Below, piece after piece: positions 23,650 to 35,073 of a DNA stretch of 64,000 nucleotides. The stretch is from Elephas maximus indicus (taxonomy: Eukaryota > Chordata > Mammalia > Proboscidea > Elephantidae): NCBI RefSeq assembly GCF_024166365.1, contig NC_064822.1, positions 103,474,823-103,538,822 of the forward strand. The letters run 5' to 3'. The position numbers and the translations under genes were made by a program. The notes beneath the pieces are model-generated. The model saw only the letters and a program-made list of their open reading frames with translations. It was not told the origin of the DNA and made no database searches. Position 1 is the first letter of the stretch. Each line of letters starts with the position of its first letter.

Positions 23650-26090
23650 GGCTCAGGCTTAAAAAAGATAGCCTGGCCTTTCCTGCCTCAGTGCCAAGGG
23701 CCTCTGAACGCACTTTTCCCGGGACCCACACGCACCTCTCCCCTGTCGTGCCTTTGCCTCTGCAGCCATGTACCGCTGCCTGGGCAAAGGGCAGCTGCTG
23801 TCTAGGGCCAGGCCTGTTGCCTTGGCCTCTAAAGCGGCAAATTCAGCTGCGCTTCTGGGCCTGACCTGTGGGCAGGCCCCCACATCCAACAGTCAGGGTC
23901 CAGGCCACCTGCCCTGAGACACTACAGCGAGGCTGCTGGGAATTGTGAGGACAGTCCTGACCTTTCCAAGATAGCGGAGGGCTTCTTCGACCATGGCCTC
24001 AACATCATGGAAGACAATAATGGAATTCATCAAGACCCAGGACAGTGAGGAGCAGAAGCGGAAATGAGTGCTCGGGATTCTGTGAATCATCAAGCCCTGC
24101 AACCGTGTGCTGAGTCTCTCCTTCCCCATCCGGCTCACAGCGGCTCCTGGGAGGCCATTCATGGCTACCGAGCCCAGCACAGTCAGCACTGCACTCCCTG
24201 CAAGGCTGGTATCTGTTAAAGCGCAAATGTGTGAGTATAAATGAAGTAAAAGCTTTGGCTGCTTTGATGACATAGAAATGTGCTGTGGTTGATGTGCTCT
24301 TTGGGGGTGCTAAAGCTGGTGTTAAGATCAATCCCAAGAATTATACCCATAATGAATTTGAAAAGATCACAAGGAGGTTCACCATGGAATTAGCAAAGAA
24401 GGGCTTTATTGGTCCTAGCGTTGATGTGCTTGCCCCCAGGTATGGGCACTGGTGAGCGTGAGATGTCCTGGATTGCTGACACCTATGCCAGCACCATAGG
24501 ATACTATGATATTAATTCACATGCCTGTGTTACAGGTAAACCCATCAGTCAGGGTGGTATCCATGGACATATCTCTGCTACTGGCTCTGGTGTTTTCCTT
24601 GGTATTGAAAACTTTATCAGTGAAGCTTCTTACATGAACATTTTAGTGTTGACATCAAGAGTTCAAAATAAAACACTTGTTCAGGGATTTGGTAATATGG
24701 GCCATTATACTATAAGATATTTACGTCATTCTGGTGCTAAATGTGTTGGTGTTAGTGACTCTCACAGGGGCATATGGAATTCAGATGGTATTGATCCAAA
24801 GGAACTGGAGGACTTCAAATTGCAACGTGGATCAGTCATGGGTTTCACCAAGGCAAAACCCTATAAAGGAAGCATCTTGGAAGCTGACTGTGACATACAG
24901 ATTCCTGCCGCCAAGGAGAAGCAGTTGACCAAATTCAGTGCACAGAAAGTCAAAGCCAAGATCATTGCTGAAGGTGCCAATGAACAGACAACGCCAGAAG
25001 TTCATAAGATTTTCCTGGCGAAGAAGATTCTAGTAATCCTTGATCTCTGCTTGAATGCTGGAGGACTGACAGTATCTTACTTTGAGCGGCTGAAGAATAT
25101 AAGTCATGTCAGCTATGGCCATTTGACTTTCAAATATGAAAGGGATTCTACTACCATTTGCTCAGGTCTGCTTAAAAGAGTTTAGAAAGAACATTTGGAA
25201 GCTCAGTGGAACTCTTCCCATTTTACCCACAGCAGGATTCCAAGATAGACTATCAGGTGCATCTGAGAAAGACATCGTGCACTCTGGCTTAGCTTATACC
25301 ATGGAGTATCCTGCTAGGCAAACCATGAGCACAGCCAGGAAGTATAAACTGGGAATGGATGTGAGAATGGCTGCCTACGTCATTGCCATTGAGAAAATTG
25401 TCAGGGTGTACAATGAAGCTGGTTTGACCTTCAAGTAGATAGATCATAGATAACTTCTTCACTACCCTCTTCCTTGTAACTTCAGCAAACCTATGACAAG
25501 TTTACATGTAACCACAAGAATCTCTTTCTCTCCTGACTTACTATATAATGGACACCAGCCATTCTCAACAAGTCAGTTCAAACTACACTTTTAAAAGGAA
25601 TAAAATAAACGTTAGGAGATCATACACAAGCTGATGAGCTTGAAAGTTGAAATTGCCCTTGCCAAAAGGCCATTTAGGTATTTGGCCTTTTAATGAAAAG
25701 TCTGTTCCATCTGGCTATGTTGCTCCATGGCTGTTTCCCAGCATAGCACATCAGTTACCTGCTGTTTGTATTAAGCATTTGTTCTCCAAGAACAGTCACT
25801 TGGTTACATTCTTTTGCTCTGGCCAAGTCTGGAATATGCTGTAACTTTGACACATTTGAAAGTGGGTGTATGACATTTTCAGAAGGTGGAATGTTCTGAA
25901 AGTGAGTTATTGCTAATTTACGTTAGCAAATTTTACAATTTGCAAACAAAAATAAAAGCTGTTTCTCTTTATGCATTTCATTCTTTTAGAATGAAATAAG
26001 TGCATGCTACTATAATAAAATTTCTTTTAATCACTTAGCAAGCTAACCTTGACTCAAGCAGAGAATGCCTATAAACATAAGTTTTAAAAA
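23650..26090 (+). pseudogene. GLUD1P: Processed GLUD1 (glutamate dehydrogenase 1) retrocopy
   Basis: Intronless copy of the mitochondrial glutamate dehydrogenase mRNA. The ATG at 23768 opens a presequence-like start (MYRCLGKGQLLSRARP) that stops at TGA after about 49 codons. Homology then continues in broken frames to the TAG at 25436-25438, a coding span of 1671 nt, close to the 558-codon parent. The best-kept part is 24409-25185, with [38 protein letters not shown], the Rossmann segment [11 protein letters not shown] and [12 protein letters not shown]-like [16 protein letters not shown] 1 nt loss near 25155 shifts to the frame ending [21 protein letters not shown]. The 3' UTR follows, with aataaaagctgtttctc near 25952. 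The parent enzyme deaminates glutamate to 2-oxoglutarate. This copy is non-functional, and is independent of the hominoid GLUD2 retrogene. Confidence 0.95.
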
Positions 26091-26100
26091 AAGCTAGTAC

Positions 26101-27568
26101 TTTTTTTTGTTTGTTTTTATAGTGCTTTAGGTGAAAGTTACAGAGCAAGTTAGTTTCTCCTTAAACAGTTTATACAGAAATTGTTTTGTGACACTGGTTG
26201 CCAATCCTGTGATGTGTCAACACTCTCCCCTTCTCCTCCCCGGGTTCCCTGTTTCCATCCATCCAGTTTTCCTGCCTTCTCTTCTTTGCTTTTGGGCTGG
26301 CGCGCCCATTAGCCTCCCATGCATTATTGTCAGCCCTATGCCAAAAAAACAAAAACCTAACCCATTGCTGTTGAGTCAGTTCTAACACATAGCAACCCTA
26401 CAGGACAGAGCAGAACTGCCCCAGAGAGTTTCCAAGGAGTGCCTGGTGGATTTGAACTGCCGACCTTTTGGTTAGCAGCCGTAGCACTTAACCACTACAC
26501 TACCAGGGTTTCCTATGTTGGCCTTATTGACCTGTCTAATCTTTGGCTGAAGGGTGAACCTCAGGACTGACTTCTGTACAGAGCTAAAAGGGTGTCTGTG
26601 GGCCATACTCTCAGGGTTTCTGCAGTCTTTGTCAGACCAGCAAGCCTGGCCTTTTTGTTACTTTTTGTGAATTTAAATTTCGTTCTACGTTTTCTCCAGC
26701 TCTTTCTGGGACCCTCTATTGTGATCCCTACCAGAGCAGTTGGTGGCGGAACTGGGCACCATCTAGTTGTTCTGGGCTCAGTCTGGTGGAGGTTGTGGTA
26801 GTTGTGGTCAGTAAACCCTCCGGACTAATCTTTTCCTTGTATCTTTGGTTTTCTTCATTTTCCCTTGCTCTACCCGGGATGGGACCAGTAGTTGTATCTG
26901 AATGGCTGCTTGCAGGGTTTTAAGGCCCCAGATGCTACTCACCACAGTCAGATGTAGAATATTTTCTTTCCAGTGTTAGCCAGTTGAGCTAGATGTCCCC
27001 CAAGACCATGGTCCCCAGCCCTCAGCCCAGTTGCTAAGGACATTTGAATGTGTGTGTGAAGCTTCTGTGACTTCGCCCTGGTCAAGTTGTGCTGACTTCC
27101 TCAGTATTGTGTACTGTCTTACCCCTCACCAAAGTTACCACTTATCTACTAGTTAGTGTTTTTCCCTCTCCGCTCCTCCCCTCCTTGGTAACCATCGAAG
27201 ATTGTTTCTTTCTACGTGGAAACCTTTTCAGGTGTTTTTATAATAGTGCTCTCATAGAGTATTTGTCCTTTTGTGATTGACGTATTTCATTCAGCATAAT
27301 GCCCTCCAGATTTATCCATGTTGTGAGATGTTTCACAGATTCAGCATTGTTCTTCATCATTGTGTAGTAATTGTGTGTATGTATCATAGTTTGTTTATCC
27401 ATTCTTCTGTTGATGGACACTTAAGTTGTTTCCATCTTTTTGCTATTGTGAATAATGCTGCAATGAACATAGATGTACATACGTCTGTTTGTGTGATGGC
27501 TCTTACTTATCTAGCATATATACCTAGAAGTAGAATTGCTGGATCTTATTATATTTCTGTTTCTAGCT
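26101..27568 (-). mobile_element. L1 LINE 3' end (L1-C), 5'-truncated, with nested AfroSINE
   Basis: Antisense poly-T (ttttttttgtttgtttttat) then the complement of the L1 3' end (gtgctttaggtgaaagttac). It extends through the 3' UTR into the end of ORF2, where the antisense of the tail reads YYTMMKNNAESVKHLTTWIN. It stops at about 27568. It is older and more divergent than L1-A and L1-F. Confidence 0.92.
26342..26512 (-). repeat. AfroSINE, short form, nested in L1-C
   Basis: Tail caaaaacctaacccattgct at left and head complement taccagggtttc at right. A ctatg duplication (cagccctatg / tttcctatg) flanks it within L1-C. Confidence 0.93.
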
Positions 27569-28861
27569 AAATGTGTATTGCCCAGCAAAAATAAAAAGCC
27601 AGATATGAATTAAATTATCTTCATAACTGCAGATTATGGAGGCTATTTTTGTTAACTGTCAGAATTTGCTAAATATAACACATAGTGCAAAGGCTGCAAT
27701 AATCTTCTTATGCTAATTAACTTTTCTTTGAAGATCCATTGTGTTGACTGTTTGAACAATAACTCAAGTAGAGTAACCCAGTACAAAACTACTTGGTCTC
27801 CCTGCTGGGAGTTTAGCTGGCAGTTCTGAGCATTACCTATGGTTGTATTTTGTGTCCCTTTTCTTTCAGAAGTCTCACATTCTGCACACAAGGTTAACAA
27901 AATGGGACTTAAAACAACATTGAATTGTTTCATTTGGAAGCATTAAAAATAAAACTCAATGAAATTGAAACATAGGTTTATTCTGAGCAGTTATTTTATA
28001 TACATATAGGGAGACCATTTTGATTCCAGAAAAAGCAAATGGCTTGAAGAAGCTAGGTACAGTGAGACCAGATGAAGAGAAGAGGGAGAAAAATAGATTA
28101 ACCAATGGCTAATCTTGACATGATTGATTGAACCTGGCCCTACCACTTTTACTGAGATCAGCTGTTATCAGGTCATAAGATGGTCTCTAGTCCTCCACTT
28201 AATCATATTTTTTGAAATTCAAATTTATTAGCCTGGTTTTGAACAGGAAAGAAAAGGTTAGCAACTTTGGGTGAAAGAAAAACTGCTGGCAGAATTAATT
28301 TTCTTAAAGAATTTCTTTACAGTGAATATTTGGTTTCATGGGTAAGGAAAATCTTAAAAATCAAAGTAAAATATCTGTTATTAATTTTTTCTCTTTGACA
28401 GAAGTTGCTTGCCCGGAGCCTTTTGAAAATGAACATCTCAGTGAAGTACTAGCTATTTATATAATGAATAAGTTTTTTTTTTTTTAGCAGTAATACCCTT
28501 TCAGAAATTTCTAACTAATTCGTGACTATATGATTGAACCTAATGATAAAAGCAGTTATTAAAAGTCTACCTTTTAAAAAATAACAATAATGAAGGGGAA
28601 ATGTTTTCAGACAAAAAGCTGAGGGCATTTAACACCAGCACACTTGCCCAATAGAACTACTAAAAGGATTTCTTATAGAGGAAAAATGTTCCTAAATGGA
28701 AACATTGAAATATAGGAATGAGTTAAGAGCAACTGAGAGAACAGGTGGGTAAACTTAAATGAATATTGATCTCTGCAGTAACAATAATGTCTTGAGCAGA
28801 ACATATATATATATTGTTTGGTTATGTATATATGTACGTATAACACATATGTACATATATA
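27569..28861. other. Intergenic, no gene; AT dinucleotide tracts near the end
   Basis: No coding feature. Alternating ta/at tracts at 28803-28862 form a low-complexity run just before the next SINE. Confidence 0.55.
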
Positions 28862-29020
28862 TAAAACCAAACCCATTGTCATCAAGTCAATTCCGACTCA
28901 TACTGATCCTATAGGACAGAGTAGAACTGCCCCATAGGGTTTCCAAGGAGTGGCTATGGATTTGAATTGATGACCTCTGGTGAATAGCTGAGCTCTTAAC
29001 CACTGCACCACCAGGGCTCC
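28862..29020 (-). repeat. AfroSINE, short form
   Basis: aaaaccaaacccattgtcat at left and gcaccaccagggctcc at right. It sits inside tatata low-complexity DNA on both sides, suggesting insertion into that tract. Confidence 0.93.
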
Positions 29021-29062
29021 ATATATGTATATCAACATTTATATATATTATGTATTTATTTA

Positions 29063-29185
29063 TATCAGTTCCAGTGGTCCCAGGCCCAAGCCTACATTTG
29101 TGTTAAAGGGAACATTGTTGCTCAAAATACTGTATTCTTTTGAACTAGGCATTGTATATTCCTAAATCACCTTTGGGTTGAATAC
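29063..29185 (+). repeat. Left arm of a short inverted repeat
   Basis: Pairs with 29836-29966 read in reverse. Shared landmarks are caggcccaagcctacatttg, aacattgttgctcaaaatac and taaatcacctttggg. The arms differ by an 8-9 nt indel and about eight substitutions by eye. Confidence 0.92.
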
Positions 29186-29279
29186 ATATATAGATATATA
29201 TAAAAAAACCCATATAGATATATAAAATCATATATAAAATCAAAATATATGACAATAATAGCACGAAAAGTTGGGGAAA

Positions 29280-29680
29280 GGTAAAAGGTGGTAAAAATGC
29301 TGAGATCCTTACATTATCCAGGAAGTGGTAAAAGTATTACTTTAAAGGATGCGTGTGTTAATATCTAGGGTAACGACTAACAGAAGAGTAAAAAATTCCC
29401 TCCTAATAGGCAGGTAAAAGTCCCTCCTAATAGGCAAGAAAAGAGGGAAAAAAGAATATAGAGCTTGTGTGATAGAGAACAAATGATGAGATGGAAAATA
29501 TAAATCCAACTACAACAGTAATTATATTAAATGTAAATAGGCTAAATATTCTGACTAAAAGATAGATATTATCAACTAAATGCTGCTTAAGAGCCATACC
29601 TTAAATTCAGGTATGGAAAGATAAGACAGTAAAAGAATGAAAAATGCTACATTTTATTAAAAAAAAAAAAAGTTTAAAGA
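29280..29680 (+). repeat. Probable old L1 ORF2 fragment between the inverted arms
   Basis: attatattaaatgtaaatag followed by gctaaatattctgactaaaa resembles the start of L1 ORF2 (ttaaatgtaaatgggctaaatg). It also holds a small tandem duplication, tccctcctaataggca twice at 29398-29440, and a poly-A run near 29660. Confidence 0.5.
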
Positions 29681-29835
29681 AAGCTTGTAAGGCAACAAAA
29701 GGAACTTTGTCAGGGCCTCCCCTTTGTCCAGTCCCAGAAGAAGATGTTAGAGTTGGAGAGGTAAGTTATCATAAAATTATTGTAGTGGAGTGGCACTTAT
29801 AATCCGTTCTAGTTTGGCCACATGAGACAAAGTCA

Positions 29836-29966
29836 GTATTCAGCCCAAAGGTGATTTAGGAATACATAATCCCTAGTTCAAAAGAATACAGTATTTTGAG
29901 CAACAATGTTCCCTTTAGCTCAAACATGCAAATGTAGGCTTGGGCCTGGAACCATTGGAACTGATA
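29836..29966 (-). repeat. Right arm of a short inverted repeat
   Basis: Reverse-complement partner of 29063-29185 across a 650 bp spacer. It ends about 30 bp before the ERV-L-type LTR. Confidence 0.92.
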
Positions 29967-29996
29967 GAAAGAAAGAGAGATAAGGACAAAGGGGGA

Positions 29997-30536
29997 GTGT
30001 CTTAGGCTGGGTTCTCAAGAGAAGAAAAACTGGTAAAATGCATAAATATATATAGAGATATATATCAAGGATTGGGTCATGCAGTTGTAGAGGCTGGAAC
30101 GTCCCAAGTCCATGGGTCAGGACAGAGGCTTCTCCTGACTCACGTAGCTGCGGGGGCTGGTGAACCCAAATTCGGCAGATCAAAGAGCAGGGCTGTTGCT
30201 CACAGGCTGTGAAGATTGGTGAATCCCAAGATCAGCGGGCAGGACTCCAGGTAAGCTGGTAACTCAAGTCCCAAGAACTGGAGTCAGAGAAACAGGAGCC
30301 AGCTCCAGGATCCAGGGCTAGCAAAAGCCCACAAGCCTTGCCAGAATGTCTACTTAATTTGATGTAGGCCACACACCCTTTGAACTGACTGGCTGCTCAC
30401 AGCATATCCCATCATAGTGGTGATCACATTATATCAAGTCTCATCACGTAATGATCACAACATCATACAACTGCCAAACAACTGAGAATCATGGCCCAGC
30501 CAAGTTGACACACAACCTTAACCAACTCAGTCCACC
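29997..30536 (-). mobile_element. ERV-L/MLT2-type LTR, - orientation
   Basis: The complement of this stretch starts with ggttaaggttgtgtgtcaac and ttggctgggccatgattctc, the MLT2/ERV-L LTR opening, and ends with ttctcttgagaacccagcct and aagaca. It adjoins retroviral pol sequence of the same orientation at 30700-31800, so it is read as the 3' LTR of that provirus. The LTR subfamily was not determined. Confidence 0.75.
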
Positions 30537-31800
30537 CCTTGTCAACTTGGCACTTGTACACATCTCCTTAAACCATATATAATCTCTGAATAAAGACAAT
30601 TAGGAAGTCGTACTTGTGCCTAATGCGATACAATGAACACACAACCAAAAATGCACTAGCCCTGTTTACATCTTATATTTTATAAGTGAAGAAAACAAAA
30701 ATATTTGGTGCACACATACAAAGCAGAAATACTCATAGCAATTATAGTCCTCGATTCTGCAACTGGTCATGTGGTCATAACTGGTATTTAGAAATACCGT
30801 CTTCCAGCACCCATTCCATATTCCCTTTGTCCTCAGCAAGCACCTCAGCTAGTTGTAGTTGGATCATATGGCCCAAGGGACAGAGCAGGTTGCCTGGTAG
30901 TCTGAAACTGTTGCAGAGCCTTCTCTTGTTCTGGGCCCCATGCAAGGTAGCAGATTCTCCAGTCACTTGATAAAAAGGGCTCACCAGTCATTGTCCCTCC
31001 TTTTTAGTTCTGGGAGGAGCCAGATGCAATAACTTAATCCTTCACTTTAGAAGGAATATCTTTATGTGCCCCTCGCCACTGGACCCCTAGAAATTTCACT
31101 GAGGTGAAAGTCACCTGAATATTTGTTGGATTAATTTTCAACCCTCTAGCATGCAAATATTTTAACAGTAAGTCCAGAGTCATTGACACTTCTTCCTTAC
31201 TAGGTCCAATCAGCATAGTGTCATCCATGTAATGGACCAATGTGACGTCTTGTGGAAGGGAAAGGTGATCAAGGTCCCTTTGGACTAAAGTATGACTTAG
31301 GGTTGGAGAGTCGATGTAGCCCTAAGATAGGCAACTGAAGGTGTATTGCTGGCCTTCCCAGCTGAAGATAAACTGCTTCTAAAGGTCCTTCAAAATACGT
31401 ATGGAGAAAAAGGCATTAGCCAGATTGATAGCTGCATGCCAGATACCAGGATATGTATTAATTTGCTCAACCAATGCAACTACGTCTGGAACAGCAGCTG
31501 CAATTAGAGTCACCACTTGGTTAAGTTTCCGATAATCCACTGTCATTCTCCAAGATTCATCTGTTTTTTACACAGGCCAAATAGGTCAGTTGAATGGGGG
31601 TATGGTGGGAATCACCACCTCTGCATCCTTCAATTCCTTGATGGTGGCAGTAATCTATGTAATCCCTCCAGGAATGTGGTATTCCTTTCAGTTTTCTATT
31701 TTGCCATGTAGGGGCAGTTCTAATGGCTTCTGCTTGGCTTTTCCTACCAGAATAGTGCTTACTCCATTTGTCAGGGAGCCACTGTGGGGGTTCTGCCAGT
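30537..31800 (-). pseudogene. ERV-L-type pol: reverse transcriptase and connection, degraded
   Basis: The clearest piece is 31034-31240, reading HYMDDTMLIG (catalytic YMDD box) and then KFLGVQWRGA, characteristic of ERV-L reverse transcriptase. The upstream RT palm lies at 31300-31750 (antisense, broken frames). The thumb/connection lies at 30780-30990, where the - strand keeps GPYD-like remnants. RNase H and integrase expected next are absent: the LTR follows directly, so a deletion has removed them. This is an inactive endogenous retrovirus remnant. Confidence 0.82.
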
Positions 31801-31810
31801 TGCTGAGTAT

Positions 31811-31971
31811 GTTGTTGTTGTTATGTGCCACCAAGTCAGTTCTGACTTATAGTGACCCTATGGGACAGAGTAGAACTGTCCTATAGAGTTTCCAAGGAGT
31901 GGCTGGTGGATTTGAACTGTTGACCTTTTGGTTAGCAGCCAAGCTCTTAACCAGTACACCACCAGGGCTCC
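31811..31971 (-). repeat. AfroSINE with RTE-like tail, nested in ERV-L pol
   Basis: Perfect 11 bp duplication ttgctgagtat at 31800-31810 and 31972-31982. The left (3') end reads gttgttgttgttatgtgcca, like the RTE terminus, instead of ccaaacccattgcc. Confidence 0.95.
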
Positions 31972-31982
31972 TTGCTGAGTAT

Positions 31983-33309
31983 ATCTACCCCAGTTATTCA
32001 TTGCTGAACTGGGGAAATCACTACAGGATGTGTTTGGGGACCTAATGGACCTACTGTGAGACATGCATGGGCTAAAACTCAACCTGACCTCCAAGTACTT
32101 CCACTCTGGCTGGTGGGCCACAGTGACATTTTGGGTCTCCTGGAATTAAGTGTCAGTTCAGAGCCAGCATACAGTAATCACCAGAAATCTGATTATTTCC
32201 TTTCTCCCAATGAACAGTCACTCTCAGAAAAGGCTGTGGATCCCTTTGGGGAAGGCTGCAAGAAAGATTAACAGTAGAAGTTTTTGGCAGAGTCCTGGAG
32301 TCCTTCCCCGAGGAGACTCAGCCTCCCCTTCATTCAAGGGGTTGAGGGTCTTTAAACTTGCTCAAGTCTGGGAATCGATTGAGGGCCCATGACTGTCTAT
32401 TTTGGCAATTCGAGTTAGACTGCAGTTCACTTGACCTAGAATTTATCTACTTGTACAGATCAAGTAAATAGTAGATTTCCTGTCCACTCCTAGGAACACC
32501 ATGACTAAGTACCCAATGCCTTAAATCCATATGAGTAAGACTCTTCTGATTACTGCTTTGATACTGCTGTCTGTTATGGAGCCACACCTACCTTTTCTTT
32601 GTAGATTGATTGCTGACACTTGGCCCCTACCACCACAGGGTCCAATCGGTCCAATTGTAGCTAAGTGTCTTAATTCAGTTAGGGCAGTTCCCACTGTCAA
32701 ATCTGACTTACATAAAATAGCAATCACAGCAGTCTTCAAGGATGCGGGGGCTTCCCTCACAAATTTGTTGCTCACAGTTGCGGTAAAAGGTATGTCCTCT
32801 GGGCACCCTATGTGTGGGTCTGTGGGTCTAACCTGATAAATCCACTCTAGCATGCCAGTTACCCTAAGCTTTTGGATACCTTCCTCTACAATATACCAAG
32901 GCAGGCCTGGTACTTCAGCTTGATTTAATGTAGGCCACCGTGTAATCCATGCTTCAGCGACTCAACCAAATAGCCTATTAGATCCTTTCCTAACTTCTCC
33001 AGCTGAAACATTCAAGAATCTGTATGAGGGAAAGAGAAAGGGAGGGAGCAAAAAAGGAATGAGGAATGAAGAAAGAAGGAATGTGAGAAGGAAGGAGGGA
33101 AAACCTTGAGAGGTGGGAAAGACAGACAATTGTATCACAGAATTATTGCCTAACCCGTCTCTAACCTCCAATGTCCAGAAATATCTCTATAAGGATCTCA
33201 CCTGTACCACTCCTGATTTTCAGGCGAGGCACACATTCTCCCAGCTGAGCTAGGCATCCCTTCATAATCTTATCACATCTTTAATAAAAATGTTTCACTC
33301 TCCCATTCC
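31983..33309 (-). pseudogene. ERV-L-type gag/protease region, degraded
   Basis: Lies upstream of the RT on the - strand. The longest frame (32521-32853) contains KEAPASL-like REAPASLKTAVIAILC and GTALTELRHLATIG, which I associate with ERV-L gag, though less certainly than the RT. A purine-rich run on the + strand (about 33020-33110) is the antisense of a pyrimidine tract. No intact frame spans the region. The full-length RTE has inserted at 33310. Confidence 0.6.
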
Positions 33310-33506
33310 ACCCCCACGTGTCTGTCAGTTTGTCGTACTGTGGGGGCTTCTGTGTTGCGGTGATGCTGGAAGCTATGCCACCGGTGTTCAGATACCAGCA
33401 GGGTCACCCATGGAGGACAGGTTTCAGTTGAGCTTCCAGACTAAGACAGACTAGGAAGAAGGACCCGGCAGTCTACTTCTGAAAAGCATTAGCCAGTGAA
33501 AACCTT

Positions 33507-34873
33507 ATGAATAGCAGCGGGACATTGTCTGATATAGTACTGGAAGATGAGCCCCCCAGGTTGGAAGGCACTCAAAAGATGACTGGGGAAGAGCTGTCTC
33601 CTCAAAGTAGAGTCGACCTTAATGACGTGGATGGAGTAAAGCTTTCGGGGCCTTCATTTGCTGATGTGGTGCGACTCAAAATGAGAAGAAACAGCTGCAA
33701 ACATCCATTAATAATCAGAACCTGGAATGTATGAAGTATGAATCTAGGAAAATTGGAAATCATCAAAAATGAAATGGAACACGTAAAGATCGATATGCTA
33801 GGCATTAGTGAGCTGAAATGAACTGGTATTGGCCATTTTGAATCAGACAACCATATAGTCTACTATGCTGGGAATGAAAACTTGAAGAGGAATGGTGTTC
33901 CATTCATCGTCAAAAAGAACGTTTCAAGATCTATCCTGAAGTACAACGCTGTCAGTGATAAGACAATGTCCATACGCCTACAAGGAAGACCAGTTAATAC
34001 TACTATTATTCAAATTTACGCACCAACCACTAGGGCCAAAGATGAAGAATTAGAAGACTTTTATCAGTTGTTGCAGTCTGAAATTGATCAAACATGAATC
34101 AAGATGCATTGATAATTATTGGCGATTGGAATGCAGAAGTTGGAAACAAAGAAGGATCAGTAGTTGGAAAATATGGCCTTGGTGACAGAAACAATGCCGG
34201 AGATCGAATGATAGAATTTTGCAAGACCAATGACTTCTTCAATGCAAATACCTTCTTTCACCAACATGAACGGTGACTATACACATGGACCTTGCCAGAT
34301 GGAACACACAGAAATCAAATTGACTACATCTGTGGAAAGAGACAATGGAAAAGCTCAATATCATCTGTCAGAACAAGGCCAGGGGCCGACTGTGGAACAG
34401 ACCATCAATTGCTCATATGCAAGTTCAAGCTGAAACTGAAGAAAATCAGAGCAAGTCCACAAGAGCCAAAATATGACTTTGAGTATATCCCACCTGAATT
34501 TAGAGACCATCTCAAGAATAGATTTGACACATTGAACACTAGTGACCGAAGACCAGACGAGTTGTGGAATGACATCATCCATGAAGAAAGCAAGAGGTCA
34601 CTGAAAAGACAGGAAAGAAAGAAAAGACCAAGGTGGATGTCAGAGGAGACTCTGAAACTTTCTCTTGTGCGTCGAGCAGCTAAAGCAAAAGGAAGAATTC
34701 ATGATGTAAAAGAACTGAACAGAAGATCTCAAAGGGCCTCTCGAGAAGACAAAATAAAGTATTATAATGACATGTGCAAAGAGCTGGAGATGGAAAACCA
34801 AAAGGGAAGAACACGCTCGGCTTTTCTCAAGCTGAAAGAACTGAAGAAAAAATCCAAGCGTCGAGTTGCAATA
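33507..34873 (+). pseudogene. RTE-A endonuclease half of the polyprotein, broken
   Basis: Apurinic-type endonuclease domain in several frames: RTWNV then a TGA near 33733; ILGISELK-like MLGISELK followed by TGA (a tryptophan codon in intact copies); IIGDWNAEVGNKEG (34094-34276); RNQIDYICGKRQW and RPGADCGTDHQLLICKFKLK (34292-34894). The catalytic Asp-Asn (GDWN) and C-terminal Asp-His (TDHQ) pairs are still visible. At least two stops and two frame changes inactivate it. Confidence 0.88.
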
Positions 34874-34874
34874 G

Positions 34875-34993
34875 CTCAACTTTCTGTGAGATAGATTCCA
34901 TTATACAATCACTATCTTCCTACAAGGGTACAATCTAGTAAGATGAGATTTAGATATGCTCATTGTAAAAAAGTTTTCCATCTCTTGCTCTAG
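34875..34993. other. Transferred flank: ERV-L-side DNA inside RTE-A
   Basis: About 119 bp that is not RTE sequence and equals the reverse complement of about 41436-41554, the host flank, target-site copy (cattgtaaaaaagt) and inverted 5' tip of the separate RTE at 39693-41446. The left junction shares atag with RTE-A, a likely microhomology. Confidence 0.93.
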
Positions 34994-35073
34994 AAAACCA
35001 AAAGGGAAGAACATGCTCAGCACTTCTCAAGCTGAAAGAACTGAGGAAAAAATTCAAGCCTCGAGTTGCATTA

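Noticed and set aside
21878-24273. Two open frames, 21878-22198 (+) and 23893-24273 (-), encode nearly the same protein and look like a new gene family
   Set aside because: Both are antisense to GLUD1 coding sequence. The similarity reflects the inverted copy of the retrocopy fragment, not conserved protein coding.
28803-29240. AT-rich tracts around two sides of a SINE, considered as a replication origin or attachment site
   Set aside because: They are simple ta/at microsatellites such as commonly flank SINE insertions; nothing else supports an origin.
30686-32836. + strand open frames at 30.7-32.8 kb
   Set aside because: They are antisense to the ERV-L-type gag/pol remnant, which reads on the - strand.
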